From Bolinopsis microptera (lineage: Eukaryota; Ctenophora; Tentaculata; Lobata; Bolinopsidae), in contig NC_087079.1 of the NCBI RefSeq assembly GCF_026151205.1, positions 11,336,635 to 11,400,634 on the forward strand: a stretch of DNA of 64,000 nt, read 5' to 3'. Shown here one piece after another: positions 35,721 to 45,500 of this stretch. The stretch's first letter is position 1. Each line of letters begins with the position of its first letter. The notes beneath the pieces are model-generated. The model had not been told where the DNA came from. It did no database searches and was given only the letters and a program-made list of their open reading frames with translations. A program made the position numbers and the translations under genes.

Positions 35721-36884
35721 TTAACTTAGTACTTTAATAACAAACCCAGTAAGAGCAACAAGTGGTATAAAACAACTGTACTGCCCATCAAAATACGCCG
35801 TGTCAAAATAACTAACTCCCTTACTATTCTCCTTCTGGTGTTTATCATGTGTTGTTTCCACAGATTGGATAGAACGGCCTGTTTTCCTGGTCCCAAATAA
35901 GCAGTCCCATAGTCCCCCAATGGAAGTGAAAGTGTAGTTACATCCTTTGTGTCCTTCATGATGCCAGTCGTGGTGATGTGGCATCTGAGCGAATGGCAAC
36001 CAGCGCTGCACTGAATGTGCTAAGTTGAAATAACCACTTACTCCTGAATGTTTCTCTAAACTCTCGCACACTCTGAAAACTCTGGAAACCCAGAACATCT
36101 GACCATCTACCGGCACTAGAATCTGAGCGAAGATGTGACCAACTATTGCATTCCCGAAATTATCCAGCCAATGATCCTGATAAGTGGTACGGGAAAGAGG
36201 ATGTTTTGCCCAGTGGTGAAGAGAGTGGATGTTTTTCCACAGCCATACATTCTTGTGGAGTGCCCTGTGAGACCAATACATTCCGAATGACATTACATAA
36301 TGATTCAACACAAGCTGAACCATTCTTCTGGGCAGGGAAGAAGAGCAACACGGGGACACCTCCGCGGGGTAAAATCCTGGAATCATAAAATAAACAAACA
36401 AATCCAGACAAAACTGACTGGCAAATGTTAAGCGATCCTGAACAGCAATAGCAGCTAGTTGATCCTTATCTCGCCCTACCAAGTCCTTGACATACTTCAA
36501 CTTGTGCTCTTTCACAGACTGAGTCCGATTCTGAGGGAATGCACAAAACACTGCTTCCAAATAATTGTTATAAACTCTTCTCAGTAAACTGAAACCCCAC
36601 ATAGCAGCTGCTACTTCCAACAAAGACTTACTTCCTTCAACTCTTATCTCGTATATCCAGGCTATCAGAGTAAGGAGAGTCAGTGAGGAGAGCTCTAGTG
36701 TAGTAGCTAGAGGGTCGAAACTTAGCATCAGAGAGCTGAAATGCTCTGAGAGTGGCAGGTTTTCAGGAACGTGGGTCACATAAGGATATGGTGGAATTAG
36801 AGCTTCTCGCTCCTTCTCTTCTCGCTCCTTCTCTTCTTGCTCCTTCTCTTCTCGCTCCTTCTCTTCTCGCTCCTTCCCTTCCAT
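35721..36884 (-). CDS. Fatty acid hydroxylase / sterol desaturase superfamily protein
   Basis: Intronless frame, 387 aa. These membrane di-iron enzymes of the ER hydroxylate or desaturate lipids. The histidine clusters that hold the iron pair are present in order: HRALH (~214-218), HSLHH (~227-231) and HHDWHH (~312-317). Hydrophobic segments flank them (~58-75, ~153-170, ~195-210 and a C-terminal one ~370-385). The substrate cannot be told from sequence; it could be a C4-methylsterol-oxidase-like or an alkylglycerol/fatty-acid-type enzyme. Residues 2-27 are a KEREE-type charged repeat coded by a purine-rich microsatellite (36800-36881), probably a lineage-specific addition. It lies 0.9 kb downstream of TMEM161 on the same strand. 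Confidence 0.88.
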   Translation of the reverse strand: MEGKEREEKEREEKEQEEKEREEKEREALIPPYPYVTHVPENLPLSEHFSSLMLSFDPLATTLELSSLTLLTLIAWIYEIRVEGSKSLLEVAAAMWGFSLLRRVYNNYLEAVFCAFPQNRTQSVKEHKLKYVKDLVGRDKDQLAAIAVQDRLTFASQFCLDLFVYFMIPGFYPAEVSPCCSSSLPRRMVQLVLNHYVMSFGMYWSHRALHKNVWLWKNIHSLHHWAKHPLSRTTYQDHWLDNFGNAIVGHIFAQILVPVDGQMFWVSRVFRVCESLEKHSGVSGYFNLAHSVQRWLPFAQMPHHHDWHHEGHKGCNYTFTSIGGLWDCLFGTRKTGRSIQSVETTHDKHQKENSKGVSYFDTAYFDGQYSCFIPLVALTGFVIKVLS

Positions 36885-36889
36885 TCCAC

Positions 36890-37820
36890 CTTCTGTGTAA
36901 GCAAGTATAATATGGGTAAGAGTGCACGATATCGATCGAGGTAATAAATCTGTAACTGATTATAATTGTAAGTATATGAATACAGTATTTTTATGGAATA
37001 CGCGACATATCCATTTCGATTACATTTTTAATATCAATGCAACATTAGTAACAAATAAGTAAAGTCAGATCAATTAAATTTAAGAAATTAAACGAACAAA
37101 CTGCAAAATGCAAATGCAATTATAGGCATAGTTGATTCACAATCCTTCAGATATATGGAGACAGAAAATAATACAATTTGGATATCTACAATGCTTTTGA
37201 GTAAAGGAATGTATTAGTCAAATGATACGTTTAAACTTTTAAATAAAGGATTATAATAAAATGTTTTAAAGTTGATAACACCCATTAGATATAGTGGCTC
37301 GGCTGGTTACTTCATTGTTAACTAATTGATCATAACTATCATTATCAATTATTAACGTGATCCATAACATGATCTAAGACTGATATATTATATCACTTGT
37401 AGTTTTTGGGGTACCAGTAAAAGAAATTTATTTATGAACCTTGCAAATGCCGAATTCTAGAGATTATTTTCAGATTAAAAGATCATGAACAAAAAATAGC
37501 AGCTCTAGAATATGATAAATAGCCATAAAAAAGCAACAGCATAAATAATTACTTTGTCTTAAATAATAAACGACCCATTCAACGAAAATACTGCAAAGTG
37601 GAGTCATTTACAAGTTATGAAATTTAAACGATAGTTTAAAATATGATAATGAGTAATTAATGCAGTAAATGTTATTAATAATAGTAATAATATTTATAAT
37701 ATTATATAACATATATTTGAAATCCCTAATCAATATAAAGGATCCATCAAATTGATCAGACTTGCTTTGGCAGCACGTGTCACATATTACACGTGCCACA
37801 TTTGTCACGTGCCACATTTG
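36890..37820. other. Intergenic, AT-rich
   Basis: No gene or mobile element seen. A few CACGTG-containing direct repeats (GTCACGTGCCACATTT) occur at 37770-37830, next to the TMEM161 stop codon. Confidence 0.4.
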
Positions 37821-37827
37821 TCACGTG

Positions 37828-39291
37828 TTAAACCTGTTCTGACACGTGATGATAACACGTGCTAAAGAGCGACACTGCAGCGTTAACACTGACAACCCAC
37901 CACATAACATAACTGCCCACACTCGTTAGGAACTGTTTTGTTAGCACAGAGCGCATCCCTTGAAACACGCTAACATCAGCTTTAGAGACAACATCAGGGA
38001 TGATATCCGTAACTCCGTCTAGAATGGAGCTGGTAGCAGTGAGAGGAGGCATGGTATCAGGCATGTTTTGTAGAGATAACAGGATGAGACACAGTTGTAG
38101 GACGATAAGGGCGGGAGTGATGATCTGGAGAACTACAACACTGCTGTATTGGAAGGTGTATGCTATCTTCTGCTGGATTACTTTGTGATCTATCCTCCCT
38201 GCTTCCCGCTTTAGGGTGTAGAGGTATCTCTTTGCAGAGTCCAGGTGAGTTTGAGTGTAGAGTTTGATTGAAAACAAACGAACCAGCATCATCAGTGCAA
38301 TGAAGCAAATTCGGAGGATGTTGAACGATTTCTCAGAGATTTGTACCTGTTTTTCAATGTGTTCCTGGACCAGAGGCTTACACCAACACAAAGTCACAAG
38401 AAGAGGTGCTATCAGGTTGAAATGTACCAAAACTTGGGACATTTTGTCCTTGAAACTATCAGCATAACTTGGCTTCTCCTCATCTTCCTCCTTTACTTCG
38501 TTAGCTTTTCGCAGCAGTTGGCTGTTAAGTGCTCCAAATCTAAAACTAGGGAAGGTGAGAAGAGCCCCAATAAACCCTGATAAGACAATCAGAAAACCTT
38601 TGAATGCTTTAACTGACGGCATCGACATATCCTGGCCTTTCACTTTGGTGGCATTGCCGAACTTGGAAAACTCCTCAACAAATTCATTGTAGCCTTCATC
38701 GATCCCAAAATCAATGGACTTCTTGCTAGCCATAGAGACCATCAAAGCGAATACAATAAAGAGAAAGGTAGAAATAGCACAAAGTGATCTTTCTCCTCCT
38801 CCCAGCTGAACGTACACTTTGAACATGTAACAGAGGAACTTAGTACAGAACAGGAGCACGATAAGTGACCAGATATAAGAGAGATGAAGATCAGTTACTG
38901 GTGTGTACTCCAGGTAAATGGCCGCTTCTGTGACTGCGTAGATCAGGATACTTGACAGAGACATTAGCACTATCATATCTATCTCTTCGCCGTGTGGTAG
39001 CAGCTTGATTTGAGTGTATGATATGATTCGATTGTATCTGGCTTTAAAGTCGCTGTCCTTTGGAATTGTAAAGTCCTCAAGCTGGGTCTTCTTGTCCCCA
39101 TTCCGTGGTTTTTTCTTCATGTGGTCCTTGTAGGCTTGGGAAAACTCTCCAAGATGTCCCGTACTTGGGGGCACGCAAAACCACACATTGTAGAAGATCA
39201 GGAGACCGTAGCTGTAACTGCTGAATATCTTCGTCATAAACAAGCCGATAATAAGAGTGGAGAGGAGTTGGACGCCGAATATCATTGCCAT
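37828..39291 (-). CDS. TMEM161: TMEM161-family multi-pass membrane protein
   Basis: Single-exon frame of 487 aa, the same length as vertebrate TMEM161B. Matching family features: an N-terminal hydrophobic segment MAMIFGVQLLSTLIIG, the LTIPKD-like element (FTIPKDSD, ~75), the GGGERSLC motif after the TM segment at ~167, a FLTFPSFR-like segment (~240-255), DSFKDKMSQVLVHFNLIAPL (~283-302), and the KREAGRI motif (~375). About eight to ten hydrophobic helices are spread to the C terminus. The vertebrate members are linked to cardiac rhythm regulation; the molecular function is not established. The A/B split is vertebrate, so a single symbol is used here. Confidence 0.88.
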   Translation of the reverse strand: MAMIFGVQLLSTLIIGLFMTKIFSSYSYGLLIFYNVWFCVPPSTGHLGEFSQAYKDHMKKKPRNGDKKTQLEDFTIPKDSDFKARYNRIISYTQIKLLPHGEEIDMIVLMSLSSILIYAVTEAAIYLEYTPVTDLHLSYIWSLIVLLFCTKFLCYMFKVYVQLGGGERSLCAISTFLFIVFALMVSMASKKSIDFGIDEGYNEFVEEFSKFGNATKVKGQDMSMPSVKAFKGFLIVLSGFIGALLTFPSFRFGALNSQLLRKANEVKEEDEEKPSYADSFKDKMSQVLVHFNLIAPLLVTLCWCKPLVQEHIEKQVQISEKSFNILRICFIALMMLVRLFSIKLYTQTHLDSAKRYLYTLKREAGRIDHKVIQQKIAYTFQYSSVVVLQIITPALIVLQLCLILLSLQNMPDTMPPLTATSSILDGVTDIIPDVVSKADVSVFQGMRSVLTKQFLTSVGSYVMWWVVSVNAAVSLFSTCYHHVSEQV

Positions 39292-39598
39292 CTTGGGACT
39301 TGGGAGTAAGGCTGAAAAGATTGTCTCGAGTTTATAAATCGTGCCCTATTATATTGTTTTCATATTATTATAAGATCATCGTACTTCTCAAATTTGATAT
39401 TATAGCTAATAGATATATTATAGCAAATGTAAATTCTGGACATATTTTAAAACTATAATTAATAATTTATATTTTATGACGTTTTTAATTTGATAATTCC
39501 ATTGATCTGTAATTTGATACATGAAACAATAATTTCAATTCAAGAAAGCGACAACATCATTCCATCTTATAACATAAATATAAACATTTCAACAAATT

Positions 39599-42500
39599 TC
39601 ACTTCAAACAAGGCTCCACACATTTTAGCACATCCTTCGGAACAAAATCTTTGAGTTCACTTTTAGTACACCATCTAAATGATTCACCTGTAAAGTTCCC
39701 ACCGTTATATTTACTTTTCATGAAAAAGGTTTTGACCCCCGTACGGTTGGTACGATCCTGATATTTATTACTGTATTTATTCACATGCACACTTATGGGT
39801 AATCCACTTGAGACTTGGAGTTTGAGGTTTTGATTAGATGGATGAGATTCCACTGCTGCTACAGCAGCTTCCTCTAATGACTTCTCTGTCTCCACCATTT
39901 TGTGAGGAAATGTCCAGCCGTCATCTGATTTTACGATTAAGAAAACTGATGAATATGGTTTAATGAGATGGACCGATTGTTTGTCTTCATTTGACGTTCC
40001 TTGGGGTTTTAGTGGAAGGTAATCGTCATTCTGAACAGGGTCCATCAGAGCCTTTTCGTCTGCAGAGGAAAAGTATTGGGGTAAATCATACTTGTTCTTA
40101 GGTGGAAACTTCTGTTTCCTTTCTTTGATAATTTCATCCTTTTTACTTTCAGCTGCAAGTTCGAAATCATTGTAGACACTCCGTTCATTTTTGATAGTTG
40201 CCTTCATTTGTTGGTATTTAGCTACTAAAGGCTCTACTGCTGGTTGGTACTGTGGAGGCCTCTCTACTATCACCGAGCTTTGGACCTGAGATTTATTTAG
40301 AAGTTTGATAATAAATAGATAAATACAGTACTGTCAATGTTAGTAGGTAAAAAAAACAAGAATCGAGCATATTCTTGTACTGAAAATACAGAGCTGTTTG
40401 AAATTTTTAAACTATTTTCACAACTACAATTAAATACATTTATTGAGGTATGACCAAAGTAATACGAATGTAATACGAATGTAATGTTAATGGAATGGAA
40501 CAAATCTCACATGTGAACTCTTCAATTTGCTTCAATTCAAATCAACAACTTAATTCAAATCATCAACTCAATATCATGGACGATTCAATGGAAACATTTT
40601 TTGGAAAACTATTGTCGGAATGTGATCAAAAATGCAAAAACTGTACTGCACTCAAATCTCATGTAAAGTTTCTCGAGCGGAAAGTGATCATCCTAGAAGA
40701 CATTGTTTAAACTTCTCAGACTATAGCAGAGATTAATGGTACGTTGTTACATCAAAGTACCAATCAGTCAATAGATTATCGGGCTGTCCTGGATAGGTGT
40801 TCAGATGTTGCAGTTCAGACAGAATTTGAAAACGATCAGATTGAATATGACAGTGAATGTGAGGTGCCTGAATCTTTCATGCTAATCAATAGTGATGGCA
40901 TCATTGAAGCACCAGATTCTATCATTTCCAACAACACAGAAAATCAAATCAGTGGGAGTACAGGATCTGTCAATCCATGGAGTGGCAAGTATTATGCTGA
41001 AATAGATGTAACACCCATATCTAGTGTGGCCTTAAGTGTAAATGACGAAAGCCCTGACATTGTCATACCACCTGTTGAACTCATTGATCAGGCACCGTTT
41101 CAAAAATTCTCCTTAGACATCTTCCTGAGAGAATTGGATTTTAGCCACCAGTTTCAAAATAGGAAAACAGCTTACTTTGGGGACTTCCCATATGTGTATA
41201 ATGGGGGAAGTCACGAGGCGAAGGAGATACCACATCAGTCCTATCTGGCTGCTATCTGTTCATATCTTGATGTGTTACTCCCGGATTATGTTTACAACAG
41301 TGCTCTCGTAAACTACTACAGTACTGGGACAGAATGCATGCCTATTCATAGTGATAATGAAGAATGCATCGATGAAAACTCTTATATTGTTACAGTTTCT
41401 CTGGGTGCCTCTAGGACGATGCAGTTCACAGAAATTCAAACAGGAAAAGTGGTGTCTGCCCTAGATCTAAAGCATGGGGATGTTTGTATCATGTCTAAAA
41501 TCCCAGCTTCACTACAGACATGAAATCTGTACTCAACCATCTTGTACAAACAAAAGGATCAGTATCACATTCAGACTGATCAAACCTGTAGCTGTTGTCC
41601 AAAGATTAACAAGTACACCAACCAACATGTGCAATGACAATTACCATGACCCATATGAAAACATCTCCAACTCCAGCGGCTATGTACCTTATCAAGAAGA
41701 CGAGTTTATAGTTCATCCATCAAGGAAAACGAATGGTGCTTATCAGCACCGACCTCTAACCTCACCCTATACATCTCCACCACCCCATCTGCATCAATCA
41801 GGGCGGCATGTTAACAGACAACAATTGTTCGAAAAGGAGACACCCAACGATGTGAGCACAGTTTATATCAGCAGCAGCATCTTCAGGCATCTGAATGAAA
41901 AACTGTTGAGCTCTTCATCTCAGAAGGCCAAAGTATTTTTCTACCCAGGGGCCAACTCAATCCAAATGTCCCAAAGACTCTTTAGCGACAGTCAGTTCAA
42001 AGTTCTCAACAAAGAAAAGGTTAAAAAGGTTGTTTTACTAACTGGTACTAACTGTGTTGATCCAATTGACCTCAACACAATGAACTTCAACAGTGCCACC
42101 AATGACATGGAAGAATTTGTTCAAAAATTGTGGGCAGAATTTAATAGTGCAAAAATATATATCTTAAATATTCTGCCTAGAGCTGTCACTAGTAAGAACA
42201 TTATAGTGCAGGGACTTAATCGATACTTAGAGAATATGTGTTATAAGCATGGGCTCATATACATTAACACAGAACATGAAAATAATCTCTTTACTTTAAA
42301 TTATAATAGAAAGGACAAGTATTTTGGCAGGGGCCATGACAATGTGCACCTTAATAAGTTAGGAATTGCCAGGCTTGGTAAGCATCTCAAATATGTAACT
42401 CACTTGTGTTAAACTTCATTAAAATTCTATAATCCAAGGGTATCAACATGAATAATAACAGGAGTACTGTTTTATCTGGTTTAAAATGTTAGATCAGAAC

Positions 42501-45500
42501 AAATTTCTAATAACTTAACGTTTTTATATCTCTCAAGCTATATTTATCACAAACAGAAGTGAGTTACTATTTTATGCTGTTAAATTTTATGATTTAAACT
42601 GCAGTATGATTGCTGATCCGAAATCCAATTTAAATCATATGTATGACATGATTTGAAACTTAGTCTACTTGAGGAGACTGCATGTGGATTTGTTCCCCAT
42701 TAGCTTTGGTTTAACGTTATTCGTACCTCAATAAACGATAATCTCTCTCTTGGTCTATGTAATATACAGGGTGGCCTGACTAATCTGGCAAAAACTCTCG
42801 AACTACAGGAGCTAATATTTCGCGAAAAGCTTGACATAATTGGAATTAATGAGACAAACCTTAAATCTGATATAGACACTAGTACACTTAACTTCCCCTT
42901 AAACTTTGATTTTATAAGGTGTGATAGACCTAACGATAGAGGAAGAGGAGGGTGTGGTATATTGATCAACCAAAATGTTAACCACAAATTACTCAATTTA
43001 GATATAACCTACTCTGATATTTCTAAAATCGAAGCTATATGGATACAACTCAAGGACGCCAATCTTTACATTTGCTGCTTCTACAGATCACAAAACTTTT
43101 GTCATCTAGATACTTTCCTTGATTATATGACTGAATGTATGATGAAACTTCAAGGTAAGAAAGTAATATGGATTGGCGATGTTAATGTTAACCAAAACTC
43201 TTTATCTGATCTAGATTATAAAAAGTTAGATATAACAATGAAGCTCTTTGGAATGATACAGACTGTTACAGGAATTACTAGAGTTGCAAACTTAGATGGT
43301 AGAATAACGCAGAGCACAATAGATGTTGTAATGACTAACTGTTACTCTAATTTCATAGAGTGTAAAGTACTTGATGATAGAATAGGAGATCACCAAGCTC
43401 TCAAATGTGTTCTCGACTTTAAAGTAAATAAAGCTAGTAAATTCCAGAAGGTCCTTATCAGAGACCACTCCTTAAACAATCTAAAAGCCTTAAGCTATTT
43501 TCTGGGATCCTGCAGTAACTACAGTAATATTCTAAGCTGTACTAATGTAGACCATGCGCTAGATGGACTTAATCATCACATCCAGGAATCGTATGATAAT
43601 TACTGTCCACCTAAACAGATTAAATGTAATAGTAACTTTCTTTGTAATCCCTCTAAAGTACTGTTGGCAGAAATACGGAAGAAGAAGATGCTTTTCAGAA
43701 AGTATAAAAAGTGTTTAGGACAATTAAACAAATTCAAGTGTAAGTGTATTAATGGAATATGTAACTGCAGAAAAAGTGAGCTACATAAGAAATGCTCTAC
43801 TTCGTGGGATAACTATCGTCCCCAAAGAAACTATGTGACAAAATTATCCAAAGAAAACAGACGCACAAATATTGTTCAGGACCTTACTGTGAAAAGTGCA
43901 AAAAACGATTTGAAAGGTATTTGGAAAACTATCAAACATGCTTCAAACTTACCTGGAAAAATAAGTAGCTCTTCCCCAAGCAACTTAAATGTTAACGGAG
44001 TTAACCTGCATTTTGCCACAGTTGGTACAATATTACAAGAATCAATTAAGGAAAAGGATTCAGACGACTTTCTAGAATATATGCCGCCTCCACCAGAGTG
44101 TAAACTCTCTGTATTCGAAGAGGTGACTGTTGAACAAGTAAAAGAATATATACTCAGTATACCATCAGATAAATCTATTAACGATATCATGCCTATTAAA
44201 GTATATAAGTATATTATTCCCCAAATTATCGATCCAGTAGCTCATATTATAAACCTTAGTATGAAAAGTGGAACAATGCCGTTGGCATGTAAAATTGCAT
44301 CAGTCACTCCAATTCTTAAAACTGGTGACCCTAATGATCCAAATAACTACCGGCCAATATCCATACTCCCCCTACTTGGAAAATGCATAGAATATTTTGT
44401 TAACCAACAGCTCACAGAGTATGTTGAAACAAATAAACTGCTTACCAACAATCAGTATGGATTTAGAAAAGATCATTCCACCACTTTTCTAATGCTTAAT
44501 CTATTTGATAAAATATTTACGTCTAAGGAATCACAGAAGAAACCTGCAATTGTATTCTTAGATATTAAAAAGGCCTTTGACACAGTAAGCCATAATATTT
44601 TATTGAAAAAACTTAAGTATTATGGAGTTGATGGCTTTGTCATAAAGTGGTTCAAAAGCTACCTTGGGGACAGAAAGCAGCACACCAAAATGCGTGGTAA
44701 TGTAAGCACATCACTCCCTGTTAAAACAGGTGTGCCACAGGGTAGCATATTAGGACCAATTCTATTTAGTTTATTCATAAATGATCTCAGTAGAAATTGC
44801 ACACAATCTACTGTTTACTTATTTGCAGATGACAGTGCACTATATTTTGATAACATTTCCCGAAGCATATATGAAAATGTAATTAAGGATATGAAAATTG
44901 TGTATGAATGGCTTAGAATCAACAAGCTGAGACTAAATGCTGCAAAATCTTCATTCATTGTATTTGATAGATATCCTAATCTGGACACGTTGTCAATCCC
45001 TCTGGATTTGGAAAAAGAATGCCTTTTTATAGAAGAAACTAAATCTCAAAAATATTTAGGTCTCATGATAGACAATTTATTGAACTTTCAAGACCATATT
45101 GATTATGTGAAATCAAAAATTGCTAAAAGAATAGGGGCATTATATAGGTCGAAAAATCTTCTTCCACTGAAATATAGAAAAATGTTTGTAAATGCTCTTA
45201 TGCTCCCCCAATTTGACTACCTGGATATAATATGGTCTAGGGCTGCCAAAACCAGACTTAATTCTCTTGATATAGGGTGGCCCATAAGTGACTACCCACA
45301 CGCAACCTCTTAATAACTCACGTAATTCGTCTCCAAATTGCACCCAAATTTCAGAGATTATAGATATGGGTCAAACTTAGATTTCCTGAAAGTTTCGTAA
45401 GCCACGCCCAATTACAGTGGGCGTGGCGTGACACTCCCTCTTTTTCACTATTGTCTTCATAAAATGAGAACGCTTTAAGCTAAGAACTCAAAATTTTTTG

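Noticed and set aside
42767-42777. CAGGGTGGCC-like string, same as the mariner tip
   Set aside because: It codes for the conserved IQGGL of the endonuclease and has no partner end; coincidence.
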